NCBI RefSeq assembly: GCF_000735455.1
Contig: NZ_JMPS01000009.1
Coordinates: 1-64,000, forward strand
Source: Yokenella regensburgei ATCC 49455
GTDB taxonomy: Bacteria > Pseudomonadota > Gammaproteobacteria > Enterobacterales > Enterobacteriaceae
Direction: 5' to 3'
Length of the DNA stretch: 64,000 nt
Shown here piece after piece: positions 8,327-18,556 of the stretch. Each line of letters begins with the position of its first letter. The first letter of the stretch is position 1. Under the pieces are notes generated by a model. The model did not search any database. It was not told the DNA's origin and was given only the letters and a program-made list of their open reading frames with translations. Made by a program: the position numbers and the translations under genes.

Positions 8327-8875
8327 ATGTCTTCTCGTATTTTAACTTCCGAGGTCATCGGTATTGACGCCCTGGTGGAGGATCATGCCACCATTCTGTC
8401 GCGAGCCGAAAGCGGCGCTGTGGCCGTTTTTGCCAACAATGCCCCTGCGTTTTACGCACTCACGCCGGAACGTCTGGCGCAGCTGCTGGCTCTGGAAGAG
8501 AAACTCGCCCGCCCGGGCAGCGACGTCGCGCTGGATAACCAGTTTTTTGAAGAATCGACGGTTGCCACACCGGTCTCGGTGCCGATGGGGAAATTCGCAA
8601 TGTATCCCGACTGGCGTCCCGATGAAGATTTTCAGCGCCTTGCCGCCCTGTGGGGCATCGCGCTCCATGCGCCGGTCACCGCCGAAGAGCTGGCCTCGTT
8701 TGTGACCTACTGGCAGGCGGAAGGGAAAGTATTCCATCACGTCCAGTGGCAGCAAAAACTCGCTCGTAGCTTAATGATGGGGCGCGCCAGCCACGGTGGA
8801 CAACCACCGCGCGATAACAGCATGATGTCAGAGCCCGATAAATCGATTCCCTTTGGCTTCCGAGGAGCAAAATGA
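8327..8875 (+). CDS. dnaT: DnaT, primosomal protein I
   Basis: This 182-residue protein (E. coli 179) assists PriA/PriB-directed DnaB-DnaC loading during replication restart. The N-terminal half has [19 protein letters not shown]; the C-terminal half carries the conserved [10 protein letters not shown] segment and the basic [11 protein letters not shown] region used for ssDNA binding. Its stop overlaps the dnaC start (ATGA), and the two are surely co-transcribed. Confidence 0.96.
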   Translation: MSSRILTSEVIGIDALVEDHATILSRAESGAVAVFANNAPAFYALTPERLAQLLALEEKLARPGSDVALDNQFFEESTVATPVSVPMGKFAMYPDWRPDEDFQRLAALWGIALHAPVTAEELASFVTYWQAEGKVFHHVQWQQKLARSLMMGRASHGGQPPRDNSMMSEPDKSIPFGFRGAK

Positions 8876-9609
8876 AAAACGTCGGCGATCTCATGAAACG
8901 TTTGCAAAAAATGATGCCTGCAAACATTGAACCTGCGTTTAAAACGGGAGAAGAACTACTGGCCTGGCAGAAAGCACAGGGCCAGCTGCGATCTGCGGCC
9001 ATCGAACGTGAAAACCGGGCGATGAAAATGCAGCGCACCTTCAACCGCTCCGGGATCCGCCCGTTACATCAGAACTGTTCCTTTGATAACTACGTAGTTG
9101 AGAGTCAGGAACAGCTCAAAGCGCTGCATCTCGCCCGCCAGTATGTTGAAGAGTTTGAAGACAGCATCTCAAGCTTTATCTTCTCCGGTAAGCCAGGCAC
9201 CGGTAAAAACCACCTCGCTGCCGCTATCTGTAACGAGCTGCTGCTGCGCGGTAAGTCGGTATTGATCATTACCGTGGCCGATATCATGTCTGCCATGAAA
9301 GGAACATTCGGCAATCGTGAAATCAGCGAAGAACAGCTGCTGAGCGATCTCAGCAACGTTGATCTGCTGGTCATTGATGAGATCGGGATGCAGAACGAAT
9401 CCCGCTACGAGCAGGTGATCATCAATCAGATTGTCGATCGTCGCTCCTCCTCAAAGCGCCCCACCGGTATGCTGAGTAACCACAACTCCCAGGAGATGAC
9501 CCGCCTGCTTGGCGAACGCGTGATGGACCGTATGCGCCTTGGCAACAGCCTGTTTGTCACCTTCGACTGGCCGAGCTTCCGCCCGCGCGTTACCGGTAAA
9601 GAGTATTAA
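8872..9609 (+). CDS. dnaC: DnaC, replicative helicase loader
   Basis: This 245-residue AAA+ ATPase has exactly the E. coli length and delivers DnaB helicase to oriC and to restart sites. Walker [10 protein letters not shown] lies near residues 105-113, Walker B LLVIDEIG near 165-172, and a sensor/arginine-finger region ([17 protein letters not shown]) follows. The N-terminal ~50 residues form the DnaB-binding part. It overlaps dnaT by four bases. Confidence 0.97.
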   Translation: MKNVGDLMKRLQKMMPANIEPAFKTGEELLAWQKAQGQLRSAAIERENRAMKMQRTFNRSGIRPLHQNCSFDNYVVESQEQLKALHLARQYVEEFEDSISSFIFSGKPGTGKNHLAAAICNELLLRGKSVLIITVADIMSAMKGTFGNREISEEQLLSDLSNVDLLVIDEIGMQNESRYEQVIINQIVDRRSSSKRPTGMLSNHNSQEMTRLLGERVMDRMRLGNSLFVTFDWPSFRPRVTGKEY

Positions 9610-9679
9610 GAACTTTCTGACGCATTGCCGGGGTATACTGTGGCGGTTTCGACCTTCACAGTTAACGGGATTGGGTCTT

Positions 9680-10180
9680 ATGAATACAGTACAACGTCTT
9701 ATCTGCAGCGCTATTGCGGGCGCTGCATTGCTCTCTTCCGGCGCGTTTGCCGCCTCCTGGCAGGATTCCCTCAACAGCGCCGCCAACGAGCTCACCAAGA
9801 GCACCGCGCAGAGTGGCACTACTTCTCAGAGTGGTATGTCGCTTTCTTCGCTGACCAGCCTGCTGAACGGCAACGGTCAGGCGCTGAGCGCCAACAACAT
9901 GAACAACGCCGCGGGTATTCTGCAGTACTGCGCGAAGCAAAAACTGGCGTCAGCCACCAACGTCGACAACGTGAAAAACCAGGTGCTGGATAAACTGGGC
10001 CTGGGCGCCGCTGAACAGAAGAAAGATACCAACTATCTTGATGGTATCCAGGGTCTGCTGAACGCGCAGAACGGCCAACAGCTTGACCTGAACAGCCTCG
10101 GCAGTTCGCCGCTGGCAGAAAAAGTGAAGACCAAGGCCTGTGATATGGTTCTGAAACAGGGCGCCAGCTTCCTTTCGTAA
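9680..10180 (+). CDS. yjjA: YjjA, exported DUF2501 protein
   Basis: This 166-residue periplasmic protein of unknown function has a clear signal peptide (NTVQRLICSAIAGAALLSSGAFA, cleavage before ASWQDSL near residue 24). The mature part is Ser/Asn/Gln-rich with two cysteines (near CAKQK and KACDM) that could form a disulfide. I chose ATG 9680 because it begins the signal peptide; the longer frame from 9539 overlaps dnaC and has no homology. A terminator follows closely. Confidence 0.9.
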   Translation: MNTVQRLICSAIAGAALLSSGAFAASWQDSLNSAANELTKSTAQSGTTSQSGMSLSSLTSLLNGNGQALSANNMNNAAGILQYCAKQKLASATNVDNVKNQVLDKLGLGAAEQKKDTNYLDGIQGLLNAQNGQQLDLNSLGSSPLAEKVKTKACDMVLKQGASFLS

Positions 10181-10186
10181 TGTACA

Positions 10187-10238
10187 GAACACCGCGTTTA
10201 CGCGCTCTGCGCCCTTAACGCGGTGTTCGTTCCGTTTT
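10187..10238 (+). terminator. Terminator after yjjA
   Basis: GAACACCGCGTT (10187-10198) pairs perfectly with AACGCGGTGTTC (10217-10228), with an 18-nt loop, and is followed by a T-rich stretch ending TTTT at 10235-10238. Confidence 0.75.
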
Positions 10239-10433
10239 ATCCCCTCTTACACCGCTCAAGCCCCGCCAGGTGTGATACCCGCTTGATCAAAAAATGCGTT
10301 TTTTAAACCAACTCCGAATTACTGCACATTTAAGCGACAGTACAATTGCAGTGAAGTGAACACGACATTACAGTGTGGCTTCAAAAATTGTTGCTTAATG
10401 GCCAGCGGCGGCTGGTGCTATCGAGGGTTTGCT

Positions 10434-12725
10434 GTGTCAGAGTTGTTATCCATCGCGCTTTTTCTGGCCTCTGTGCTGATTTACGCTTTGAAAGCAGGTC
10501 GTAACCGTTGGTGGTTTATTGCCACACTGACGGTGCTGGGCCTGTTTGTTGTTCTTAACATCACTCTCTACGCCAGCGATTATTTCACCGGTGACGGTAT
10601 CAATGATGCCGTGCTCTATACCCTCACCAACAGTCTGACCGGCGCCGGTGTTAGTAAGTACCTACTTCCAGGAGCTGGCATTGCAGCCGCTCTGGTGCTG
10701 GTCTTTGGCACCCTGGGTTGGGTGCTGCGCCGCCGACGCCATCACCCGCACCATTTTGGCTACAGCCTACTGGCGCTGGCGCTCGCGCTTGCCTCTGTCG
10801 ACGCCAGCCCGGCATTTCGCCAGATTAGTGAGCTGGTGAAATCTCAGTCACGCGAAGGCGACCCGGATTTCGCTGTCTATTACAAAGAACCGTCGAAGAC
10901 GATCCCGAACCCCAAGCTTAATCTGGTGTATATCTACGGTGAGAGCCTCGAACGCACTTATTTCGATAACAATGCGTTTCCGGACCTCGCCCCGGAGCTG
11001 AACAAACTGAAAGACGACAGTCTCGATTTCAGCCATACCATGCAGCTGCCGGGTACCGACTACACCATTGCCGGAATGGTCGCCTCACAGTGCGGCATCC
11101 CGCTATTTGCACCGTTCGAGGGTAACGCCTCGGCGTCGGTATCGAGCTTCTTCCCGCAAAACATTTGCCTCGGCGATATTCTGAAAAATTCCGGCTATGA
11201 AAACTATTTCGTGCAGGGCGCCAACCTGCGCTTTGCCGGAAAGGACGTGTTCCTGAAATCCCACGGTTTTGACTATTTGTATGGGGCCGAAGAGCTAAAA
11301 ACCGTGGTAGAAGATCCGAAATACCGTAACGACTGGGGCTTCTACGACGATACGGTACTGGATGAAACCTGGAAAAAATTCGAAGAACTTTCCCGGGCCG
11401 GGAAACGTTTCTCGTTGTTTGCGCTGACGGTAGATACCCATCACCCGGACGGTTTTATCTCGCGCACCTGCAAGCGCAAGCGCTACGACATTGGCGGTAA
11501 AGCCAACCAGTCCTTCAGCGCCGTCAGCTGCAGCCAGGAACATATCGCAGCGCTGATTGAAAAAATCAAAGCCTCGCCGTACTTCAAAAACACGGTAATC
11601 GTCGTCTCTTCTGACCATCTGGCGATGAAAAATACCGCCTGGGACCAGCTCAACAAGCAGGATCGCAACAACCTGTTCTTTATTATCCGTGGCGACCAGC
11701 CGCAGCAGGAGATTTCCGGCGTGAAACGCAGCACCATGGATAACGGTGCGACGGTGCTGGATATTCTCGGCGGCGATAACTTTATCGGCCTTGGGCGCAG
11801 CAGCCTGTCGGCGGAATCCCTCTCGGAAGTGTTCCTCAACATGAAAGAGAAAGTGCTGGCGTGGAAGCCAGACGTCATTCGTCTGTGGAACTTCCCGAAA
11901 GAGATGAAGGATTTCACCGTCGATACGAACAAGGGCATGATTGCCTTCTCCGGTAGCCAGTTCCGCCTGCCGCTGCTGCTGCGGGTGTCCGATTCCCGCG
12001 TTGAACCGCTGCCGGAAAGCGAATACTCGGCACCGCTGCGCTTCCAGTTGGCCGATTTTGCTCCGCGCGATAACTTCGTCTGGATTGACCGTTGCTACAA
12101 AATGGGTCAGCTATGGGCACCCGAAGTGGCGCTTTCTACCGACTGGTGTGTTTCACAGGGGCAGCTTGGCGGTGAGCAAAAAGTGCAGCACGTCGATAAA
12201 GCGTTGTGGAAAGGCAAAACCGCCTTTAAGGACACCGTCATCGATATGACGCGCTATAAAGGTAACGTTGATACGCTGAAAATTGTTGATAACGATATTC
12301 GCTATAAGGCCGACAGCTTCCTGTTTAACGTCGCCGGTGCGCCAGAAGAAGTGAAACAGTTCAGCGGCATCTCGCGCCCGGAGCTATGGGGGCGCTGGTC
12401 AAATGCTCAGCTGAATGATGAAGTGAAGATTGAGTATAACGCGCCACTGCCGGAGAAATTCGACCTGGTGATCACTGCCAAAGCCTGGGGTCCGAATGCC
12501 AATAAGCCTATCCCCGTGCGTGTGGGAGACAGTGAGCAGTTACTAATACTTAGCAACGAACTCTCGACCACCACGCTGCATTTTGAGAATCCGGCGCGCA
12601 GCAACCTGCTGCACATCGCGCCTCCGGATCCGGAATTCACTAACGAAGGGAATATTCTTGGCCACGCGCCACGCAAGTTAGGCATCGGCATGGTCGAAAT
12701 CAAAGTGGTGAAAACCGAAGGTTAA
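10434..12725 (+). CDS. opgB: OpgB (MdoB), phosphoglycerol transferase I
   Basis: This 763-residue inner-membrane enzyme transfers phosphoglycerol from phosphatidylglycerol to osmoregulated periplasmic glucans. The N-terminus has four membrane segments (about 1-20, 27-47, 75-97 and 107-125). A large periplasmic alkaline-phosphatase/sulfatase-type domain follows, with catalytic-region motifs [10 protein letters not shown] and [20 protein letters not shown], plus VVSSDHLAM, which supplies metal ligands. I chose the GTG at 10434: it has GAGG eight bases upstream and gives exactly the 763 residues and SELLS N-terminus of E. coli OpgB, whereas the ATG at 10356 would add 26 unmatched residues. Confidence 0.95.
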   Translation: MSELLSIALFLASVLIYALKAGRNRWWFIATLTVLGLFVVLNITLYASDYFTGDGINDAVLYTLTNSLTGAGVSKYLLPGAGIAAALVLVFGTLGWVLRRRRHHPHHFGYSLLALALALASVDASPAFRQISELVKSQSREGDPDFAVYYKEPSKTIPNPKLNLVYIYGESLERTYFDNNAFPDLAPELNKLKDDSLDFSHTMQLPGTDYTIAGMVASQCGIPLFAPFEGNASASVSSFFPQNICLGDILKNSGYENYFVQGANLRFAGKDVFLKSHGFDYLYGAEELKTVVEDPKYRNDWGFYDDTVLDETWKKFEELSRAGKRFSLFALTVDTHHPDGFISRTCKRKRYDIGGKANQSFSAVSCSQEHIAALIEKIKASPYFKNTVIVVSSDHLAMKNTAWDQLNKQDRNNLFFIIRGDQPQQEISGVKRSTMDNGATVLDILGGDNFIGLGRSSLSAESLSEVFLNMKEKVLAWKPDVIRLWNFPKEMKDFTVDTNKGMIAFSGSQFRLPLLLRVSDSRVEPLPESEYSAPLRFQLADFAPRDNFVWIDRCYKMGQLWAPEVALSTDWCVSQGQLGGEQKVQHVDKALWKGKTAFKDTVIDMTRYKGNVDTLKIVDNDIRYKADSFLFNVAGAPEEVKQFSGISRPELWGRWSNAQLNDEVKIEYNAPLPEKFDLVITAKAWGPNANKPIPVRVGDSEQLLILSNELSTTTLHFENPARSNLLHIAPPDPEFTNEGNILGHAPRKLGIGMVEIKVVKTEG

Positions 12726-12729
12726 ACAG

Positions 12730-12752
12730 AGGGGAGCCGGGCTCCCCTTTTT
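12730..12752 (+). terminator. Terminator after opgB
   Basis: AGGGGAGC (12730-12737) and GCTCCCCT (12741-12748) form a GC-rich stem closed by CGG and followed by TTTT, a textbook intrinsic terminator three bases before the converging GNAT gene ends. Confidence 0.9.
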
Positions 12753-12754
12753 AT

Positions 12755-13567
12755 TCAGACCAGCGCCGCCCGCATCTCAAACTGCTGCACCGCCATGGTC
12801 ATATATCCTGCGGAAGCGAACAGCGTGGTGAGCGGTTCGGGTACTGAAACCACCGTCGCCAGCCCCGGAAACTGCTGGTTAAGCGCCCGGAGGATTTCCC
12901 GTCCTTGCCCATGATGGCGTTTCTCAGGCGCCACATAAATCATTCTTAACTGCGGTTTTTCCGTCAGCATCGATACCACGGCAAACGCCTGCTGGTGAAT
13001 GAACGCCCGACACGGCAGCATCATCAGTGAAGCCGGATCCATCAGCCACGGCGTGCCCTGAGCCTGCTCTACCATCGCCCGGCGCAGCAGCGGCATCACC
13101 GCCGTCTCCTGCAGGGCGCGCTCGGTAATTTTGCCCGGCTGCATCCCCTGATAGCCGCAGAGCTTCTGGGTGATGGTAAACCCCAGCGACTGATACAGCG
13201 CCACGCCGGGATGATTATCCTGAATCACCTCCAGCCAGATCTCCTGGAACCCTTTCGCACCCAGGCTGTCCATCAACGGTGCCAGCAGTTTTCTGCCGAT
13301 GCCTTTCCCCCGCCAGGCCGGGCGGATCGCGAAAGCCGCCAGCCGGGCCGATTGCCCGCGGTGGGCGATAAGCGCCACGGCGACCAGGTCATCCCCCTCC
13401 ATCCACACGCACGAATCCACCAGGCTCAATCCTTCGGCGGCGAAGCGCTGGGCAAATACATCGACGGGGAGCGAGAAAGGCTGGCTGTAGCCTTCAAAGC
13501 ACTTCCCTAACATAGCGGTAAGTTGTTCACTACTGAATTGGGTCGCAGGGACAGCGCGAAATGGCAT
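12755..13567 (-). CDS. GNAT-family N-acetyltransferase, probably two-domain
   Basis: This 270-residue protein has a canonical acetyl-CoA-binding motif A in its first half: LAAFAIRPAWRGKGIGRKLL (R-x-x-G-x-G, near 75-95), followed by IWLEVIQDNHPGVALYQSLGF. The second half repeats a degenerate GNAT pattern (LRMIYVAPEKRHHGQGREIL near 205-225), suggesting a tandem-GNAT arrangement. The substrate is unknown. It is divergent from another acetyltransferase gene, with only 34 bp between start codons. It is absent from the E. coli K-12 opgB-tsr interval. Confidence 0.85.
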   Translation of the reverse strand: MPFRAVPATQFSSEQLTAMLGKCFEGYSQPFSLPVDVFAQRFAAEGLSLVDSCVWMEGDDLVAVALIAHRGQSARLAAFAIRPAWRGKGIGRKLLAPLMDSLGAKGFQEIWLEVIQDNHPGVALYQSLGFTITQKLCGYQGMQPGKITERALQETAVMPLLRRAMVEQAQGTPWLMDPASLMMLPCRAFIHQQAFAVVSMLTEKPQLRMIYVAPEKRHHGQGREILRALNQQFPGLATVVSVPEPLTTLFASAGYMTMAVQQFEMRAALV

Positions 13568-13601
13568 AGAATTCTCCGTAAGGCTAAAAGGGACTTACAC
13601 A

Positions 13602-14135
13602 ATGAAAACTAACACCTTTGCGCACGAGGTTCTGTTTCGCCGCACGCAAAACCACGATATCAGTGCACTTCCGGCCATTGAACGCTCTGCAGGACGTGCC
13701 TTTCTGGCTCTCCCGGACCTGGCATGGATCTCCTCCGATGATGGTGTACCTGAAGCGGTTCATCGCGAGTGGGCCGAGCTTGGACACAGCTGGGTTGCAG
13801 AGCACGGGCAGCAGCTGGTTGGTTTTATGCTGGCGCAGCCGCTGGATGACGCCCTGTTCATTGCGGAGATTTCGGTACACCGGAGCTGGCAGGGGCGCGG
13901 TATTGGCCAGCAATTTCTGCAGTTTATCGCCGACTATGCGCGTGAACAGCGCTACCCGGCGTTGACGCTGACAACGTTCAAAGCAGTACCGTGGAACGCC
14001 CCATTCTATGCGCGGCAGGGTTTTATCATACTCGACGATAGCGAGCTGGAGTCGGGTCTTGCGGGCAAACGAGATAAAGAAACGGCGCAGGGGCTACCGC
14101 GAGAACTGCGGTGCGCCATGCGCCGTGAATTATAG
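13602..14135 (+). CDS. GNAT-family N-acetyltransferase
   Basis: This 177-residue single-domain acetyltransferase has motif A IAEISVHRSWQGRGIGQQFLQ (RGxG near 103-106) and motif B LTTFKAVPWNAPFYARQGFI, the Tyr of which commonly acts as general acid. It shows no relationship in length or termini to its divergent neighbour, so the pair is not a recent duplication. The substrate is not predictable. A GC-rich hairpin follows the stop codon. Confidence 0.88.
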   Translation: MKTNTFAHEVLFRRTQNHDISALPAIERSAGRAFLALPDLAWISSDDGVPEAVHREWAELGHSWVAEHGQQLVGFMLAQPLDDALFIAEISVHRSWQGRGIGQQFLQFIADYAREQRYPALTLTTFKAVPWNAPFYARQGFIILDDSELESGLAGKRDKETAQGLPRELRCAMRREL

Positions 14136-14136
14136 T

Positions 14137-14163
14137 CCGGCGAGGGGTTAAAGACCTCGCCGG
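14137..14163. terminator. Convergent hairpin between the GNAT gene and tsr
   Basis: CCGGCGAGG (14137-14145) pairs with CCTCGCCGG (14155-14163) with a nine-base loop. No T tract follows on either strand, so it may act by RNA end protection or weak bidirectional termination. Confidence 0.5.
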
Positions 14164-14174
14164 CGGTCAGTCAA

Positions 14175-15839
14175 TCAGAAGGTTTCCCAGTTGTCGTTGC
14201 CTTCGGCAACGGCGGCTTTCTTCAGCGGTGCAGACGGGAGCGATTTCGCCGCCACGCCCATACCTTTCGCCTTCATCTGCTGTTGCTGAATGCGGAACAC
14301 CGCCACAGCCTGAGTCAGACGGCTCGCCTGCTCTTCCAGCGCAGCCGCCGCCGCGGCGGACTCTTCCACCAGGGAGGCGTTCTGCTGGGTCACACGATCC
14401 ATCTCGGCAACCGCCAGGCCAACCTGGTCGATACCGCGGCTCTGCTCATCGGATGCCGAGGCAATTTCACCCATGATATCGGTCACACGGGTCACCGCAT
14501 TAACGATTTCATCCATGGTTTCACCGGCGCTTTCCACCAGCGTAGAGCCAACGTCCACGCGGCTTACGGAGTCTTCAATCAGGCTCTTAATCTCGCGCGC
14601 CGCCTGAGCACTGCGCTGGGCCAGGTTACGAACTTCCCCTGCCACCACCGCAAAGCCACGGCCCTGCTCGCCCGCACGTGCCGCTTCGACTGCGGCGTTG
14701 AGCGCCAGAATGTTGGTCTGGAAGGCAATACCATCAATCACGCTGATGATGTCAGCAATTTTCTGCGAGCTGCCGGCAATATCGCGCATCGTCTGCACAA
14801 CGTTATCAACCACTTTACCGCCTTTCTGCGCGGTTTCAGAAGCGCTGAGCGCCAGGTTGCTTGCCTGACGGGCGTTTTCGGCGTTCTGCTTAACCGTTGC
14901 CGTCAGCTGTTCCATGCTCGCCGCCGTCTCTTCCAGAGAGGCTGCCTGCTCTTCGGTGCGCGAGGAGAGATCGTTGTTACCCATCGCGATTTCGCTGGCG
15001 CCGCTGTAAATCGCATCGGCGCCGTTACGCACTTCGCCGACGGTACGCACCAGCTCACCCTGCATATGACGCAGTGAATCCGCCAGCTGGCCCATTTCGT
15101 TGGTGCCTTCTACATCAATACGCTTCACCAGATCGCCGCTGGCGATATGACGAATGCTACCAATGAGGCTGTTGAGCGGTGCGATAAGGGTTTTGTGGAT
15201 CCCCATCCATACGCCCATGATCACCACCAGCACGGCGATCAGTACGCTGATCAGCACCCAGATAGCCTGGGAGTAGGAGCTGCTGCTGTCCTGAACCGCC
15301 AGTTCGTACAGGCGATCGTTCTGGGAAAGGTAGCTCACGTATTCTTTCTCAAAACCGTCCTGATAGCTCTGAGTCGGCTGGTCAAAGAAGTCGTTGATTT
15401 TACCTGCGCCCAGCAGTTGGATCAGATCGGCAAGCGCACCGTGGTAGATATCGTAGTTACGCTTAATTTCGGCAGCGGCAGAGTCACTCTGGCGCGGATC
15501 GCGCGGCAGCGCTTCATACTCGGCCCAGCGCTTTTCAGCTTCACTCAGGCTTTTGCTCGCAATCTGCATCAGATCCTGCACGGTCGCACCGCTACCGATA
15601 TGGTTCTGATCCATCATGTAACGGATACCCGCACGGTTGAGGGTGTTACGGGTCTGCAGCAATGCAACCCAGCTGCCGTTCAGCGAAGACTGCTGCTGGC
15701 GGATGGTTTGCAGTACGGTGAAGTTTTCTTTGTCGTGTTTGAGGGCATTAAAGAACAGCCCGCCAGATGTCAGTTGCAAAAGGCCAAATAACATCAGCAC
15801 CAACACGAGGCTGGTGACAATCCTGATTCGGTTTAACAT
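14175..15839 (-). CDS. tsr: Tsr, serine methyl-accepting chemotaxis receptor
   Basis: This 554-residue inner-membrane receptor senses serine and other cues and signals to CheA/CheW. TM1 lies near residues 8-30, the periplasmic four-helix domain contains the serine-site region [19 protein letters not shown]2 is near 190-213, followed by HAMP. The signalling hairpin tip ([27 protein letters not shown]) is perfectly canonical. It ends in the NWETF pentapeptide that tethers CheR and CheB. The ATG at 15839 gives the E. coli N-terminus; the 53-codon longer frame is rejected. A sigma-28-type promoter lies 32-58 bp upstream. Confidence 0.97.
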   Translation of the reverse strand: MLNRIRIVTSLVLVLMLFGLLQLTSGGLFFNALKHDKENFTVLQTIRQQQSSLNGSWVALLQTRNTLNRAGIRYMMDQNHIGSGATVQDLMQIASKSLSEAEKRWAEYEALPRDPRQSDSAAAEIKRNYDIYHGALADLIQLLGAGKINDFFDQPTQSYQDGFEKEYVSYLSQNDRLYELAVQDSSSSYSQAIWVLISVLIAVLVVIMGVWMGIHKTLIAPLNSLIGSIRHIASGDLVKRIDVEGTNEMGQLADSLRHMQGELVRTVGEVRNGADAIYSGASEIAMGNNDLSSRTEEQAASLEETAASMEQLTATVKQNAENARQASNLALSASETAQKGGKVVDNVVQTMRDIAGSSQKIADIISVIDGIAFQTNILALNAAVEAARAGEQGRGFAVVAGEVRNLAQRSAQAAREIKSLIEDSVSRVDVGSTLVESAGETMDEIVNAVTRVTDIMGEIASASDEQSRGIDQVGLAVAEMDRVTQQNASLVEESAAAAAALEEQASRLTQAVAVFRIQQQQMKAKGMGVAAKSLPSAPLKKAAVAEGNDNWETF

Positions 15840-15870
15840 GTTTACGCTTTCCTTTAGGCAGATAACGATG

Positions 15871-15897
15871 TTTTCGGCCTGAGGAGGAAAAACTTTA
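15871..15897 (-). promoter_or_regulatory. Sigma-28 (FliA) promoter of tsr
   Basis: On the minus strand TAAAGTTT (15897-15890), an 11-bp spacer and GCCGAAAA (15878-15871) match the FliA consensus TAAAGTTT-N11-GCCGATAA at 15 of 16 bases. It is placed correctly to drive tsr as a late flagellar-regulon gene. Confidence 0.9.
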
Positions 15898-15981
15898 CGG
15901 CAAATCGTGCTGAAAACGTGCAGAAAAAGGGAGAGGTCGCCTCCCTCTCCGTCCAGGAGAAAAAGGCGATCGACGCGGGGA

Positions 15982-16371
15982 TCAAACCGGGTATTCACTC
16001 CATGTCAGTTGGAAGTGCGGGCCATCCTTCAGACTCTTCCAGTCACCGCCCCATTCAATGCTGTGACCCAGGCTTTTCGCTGCCTGTTTGAAGGCATTGG
16101 AAATGAGCTCGTAGTCGGCAAAATCCCAGGAGCCGGCCGGTGTCGGATAAGCAAATACATCAACCGCATGGCCGGTCAGATGGCGGCTTTTCATGGTCTG
16201 TGATTTCCCTGTCCGCACCATCTCTTTTTGTTTATCCAGCGAACGCAGCCCTTCGGTAATACCGAAATCAATCAGCGTCAGATCCAGCGCTTTTTTACAG
16301 ATGGCGACTAAATCAGGATGAACTCCCTGCAAATTCTTCAGACTTCTTTCACTCAATGTAAACTGTTGCAT
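15982..16371 (-). CDS. M15-family L-Ala-D-Glu peptidase, phage-type endolysin
   Basis: This 129-residue peptidoglycan peptidase is of the M15C/VanY-like phage endolysin type. The zinc-site motifs are visible: [14 protein letters not shown] (His and Asp ligands near 63-72) and the C-terminal DGPHFQL (His near 119). There is no signal peptide, so export would need the holin encoded 19 bp upstream. No other phage genes or spanin are nearby. The pair resembles holin-endopeptidase modules recruited for protein release, such as chiW-chiX of Serratia (recalled). It lies just upstream of the tsr promoter region. Confidence 0.85.
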   Translation of the reverse strand: MQQFTLSERSLKNLQGVHPDLVAICKKALDLTLIDFGITEGLRSLDKQKEMVRTGKSQTMKSRHLTGHAVDVFAYPTPAGSWDFADYELISNAFKQAAKSLGHSIEWGGDWKSLKDGPHFQLTWSEYPV

Positions 16372-16390
16372 AATAACCTCTTTAATTACC

Positions 16391-16774
16391 TTATTTGCGT
16401 TTCAGCAGATCAAAAATGGATGTTGTTTTTTCCGGTTTTTCGCAGAAAAACATTAATAGACGGACAGAAACCACCGCGCCGATTAAGGCACCAATGGTAT
16501 CCGGAACCGACACCGTTACTTTTAAAAAATCCTTTAACACCACGTATATCACTCCCGACATAAAGTGGGCCGCGAGTACGCCGACAATAAAGGAGGCAAC
16601 AAAAAGTAAAATACGCGTACGCGCATTAAAGTCTTTTGCCGTAACCGAAAAAATAATGCTCCCTGCCAGAGCCGCCATAATAATGTGCGGGCTCTGAAAT
16701 GTGTGCGCCTCCGTTTGCACGACGTAGCTTTCCACCGTCGACATTGCCGACAGCACTTTGTCATCGCTAATCAT
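16391..16774 (-). CDS. Phage-type holin
   Basis: This 127-residue membrane protein has about three hydrophobic segments (near 30-46, 53-75 and 88-112) and a short charged C-terminus (EKPEKTTSIFDLLKRK), the usual holin topology. I chose the ATG at 16774, preceded by GAGG at seven bases, rather than the GTG two codons upstream. It is directly followed by the endolysin gene in the same orientation, forming a lysis cassette without other phage genes. Assignment rests on size, topology and context; I did not recognise a specific family. Confidence 0.7.
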   Translation of the reverse strand: MISDDKVLSAMSTVESYVVQTEAHTFQSPHIIMAALAGSIIFSVTAKDFNARTRILLFVASFIVGVLAAHFMSGVIYVVLKDFLKVTVSVPDTIGALIGAVVSVRLLMFFCEKPEKTTSIFDLLKRK

Positions 16775-17273
16775 AACCACCTCGAATAAGAAAAAACGCC
16801 ATCAGAGAAGTTGCGTTGAGAAAATTCTAAATGAGCAATCAGAGAACCTGGAGCAAAAAACAATCACATTTGACTTTTTTCGCATCATTCTTGAAATGAG
16901 AGGTTCATGATTTCTCTGTCATAGTGAAAACTCAGAGAGTTACCAAAATTCCTCTCTGACAAAAAAACTATTCTGTCATGTTAAGAAGAAAGATTTCTGG
17001 GATTACTCACAAGTAGAACTACCGTCAGACACCCCATCTCCTGCCATCGAGAAAAGATAAAAAGAGGTAATCACCTTATTGAAGGCGATAATAAAAAGGT
17101 TTTTTTATCTTCATTTGAAAATACACAAATGACAAAAACGGGGCGGTAAAAATAAAGTGATCTTTTTCAATGAGTTACGATAAAAAACTAAAAACAAGAT
17201 CAAAAAACGATCATAATCAACAACTTATGCTAAAATGATGATATTTTAGAATACTTAAAAGATAGAGTTATTC
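16775..17273. other. AT-rich non-coding region upstream of the holin gene
   Basis: About 500 bp hold no convincing gene on either strand. The sequence is markedly A/T-rich with many A and T tracts, in contrast to tsr and btsT, and has the look of horizontally acquired, H-NS-bound DNA. It must contain the divergent promoters of the holin-endolysin pair and the 96-aa gene. Confidence 0.6.
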
Positions 17274-17564
17274 ATGAAATCAATCGCTGAACATTACGAA
17301 AGAGGTACGCTGAATCACGTAATAAAGGATATTATACTGATTAATAATCAGTATTTTGGCTTGTTTATGGGTACAGATGGCCATGATCTGGACAGAGATT
17401 CATTATCATTTGTTGTTAAAATGATTAACAATCAGCAGATAACCATTCCTGCCTATGATCATAACATCAACTTCACCTATTGCTTTCCTGACGGGCAAAA
17501 AAGCTTTTTGAATCCACTACTTCATTGCCTGATGATTAAGGAAAAAACTACACAAAGGAGTTGA
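17274..17564 (+). CDS. Uncharacterised 96-residue protein
   Basis: I do not recognise this protein. It is soluble by appearance (no signal peptide, no membrane span), with a core IILINNQYFGLFMGTDGHDLDRDSLSFVVK and two cysteines near the C-terminus. It is AT-rich like its surroundings and preceded by the weak ribosome site AGATAGAG. Its last 17 bp overlap the end of the converging LysR gene. A small regulatory or toxin-like role is possible but nothing in the sequence proves it. Confidence 0.5.
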   Translation: MKSIAEHYERGTLNHVIKDIILINNQYFGLFMGTDGHDLDRDSLSFVVKMINNQQITIPAYDHNINFTYCFPDGQKSFLNPLLHCLMIKEKTTQRS

Positions 17565-18375
17565 TGATCTTTTTCACCTTATTCTTCTCTGCGGTATAGT
17601 CAGACTTTAAGCAGTGATACCCTCTTATTTTAAGCCTTTTATTTTTGAGCACCGTACTCTGTACACCATCGATAGACAAAAACCGAGACAGCTTAGGTGT
17701 TATAATCGCAGAGCCTTTACCCAGGTGAACGTTATAAAAAACAGAAAGAATATCCCAGTTATGTTCAACGAACTCTACCGTTTTATTAATGTCACCCAGT
17801 AAATTACCGAAAATTTGTTTATAATAATGGGTATTCATATCCTTCCAGATAAAAAGTTTGAGCGGTTTGTTAAGATCGGCATCTTTTGGCGAGATCAGCA
17901 CCAGCTCATCGCTAAACCACTCTTCATGGTTAACGTTATACGATAGTGAAATATCTCGCATTGAGAAAATTACACTGTTTTTGTTATAAATCAGCTCATT
18001 AATATCTCCAGCCTCAATGATTTTTCGCTCACACTGCACTTTCGCATTTGAAGACTCCAGGGCAATCTTAATGTTTTTATATAATAATTCAGGAAAAGTA
18101 ATATCGAACTTGACCAGAAGATCTTTTATCTTGCTATTATTCTGAATATCATCTTCAAGCTCAAGCAACTCGTTATAAACCGAGCGAAACTTAGCGTAAT
18201 ACTCCAGCGCAAGCTCAGTCGGCTCCAGTTCATTATATTTGCGTTTAAACAGCATTCCGCCAAGGTAATCCTCCATCTCGCAAATAACTTTGCTCAATGG
18301 TGAACGAGTTTTGCACAATGCTTCAGCGGCTTTGGAGAAATTCCTTAACTCCATGGTTACCATAAAGTAACGCAT
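17548..18375 (-). CDS. LysR-type regulator with short N-terminus and divergent effector domain
   Basis: The 275 residues start with a LysR winged helix-turn-helix (NFSKAAEALCKTRSPLSKVICEMEDYLGGMLFKRK, residues 13-47). The first helix begins at MRYFMVTMEL, so five to ten residues usually found before it are missing; upstream codons are open for only eight triplets and offer no usual start. The effector half lacks the typical LysR_substrate signature. The gene is strongly AT-rich. It could control the neighbouring holin-endolysin pair or the 96-aa gene. LysR control of such lysis-secretion cassettes is known in Serratia (ChiR), but this link is inference. Confidence 0.7.
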   Translation of the reverse strand: MRYFMVTMELRNFSKAAEALCKTRSPLSKVICEMEDYLGGMLFKRKYNELEPTELALEYYAKFRSVYNELLELEDDIQNNSKIKDLLVKFDITFPELLYKNIKIALESSNAKVQCERKIIEAGDINELIYNKNSVIFSMRDISLSYNVNHEEWFSDELVLISPKDADLNKPLKLFIWKDMNTHYYKQIFGNLLGDINKTVEFVEHNWDILSVFYNVHLGKGSAIITPKLSRFLSIDGVQSTVLKNKRLKIRGYHCLKSDYTAEKNKVKKIINSFV

Positions 18376-18556
18376 TTTTTGATAATAAGTATCCCATAAC
18401 TATCTCAATTTACAGTGTGTATGAATTGAATATAAGACAGCTTTCCCTATTCAACAACGCACTAAAAAAGAGACACTGCTGTGCAATTTATAGACATTTG
18501 GCAATTTCTTAAAATATATTCCAGCTTAGCGCTGTAAAATATATTCCTCTACTTTC

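Noticed and set aside
13211-13510. Open frames on the + strand across the GNAT gene
   Set aside because: They are antisense shadows of a GC-rich gene: Arg/Pro/His-rich, no ribosome site, and the minus-strand protein has clear GNAT motifs.
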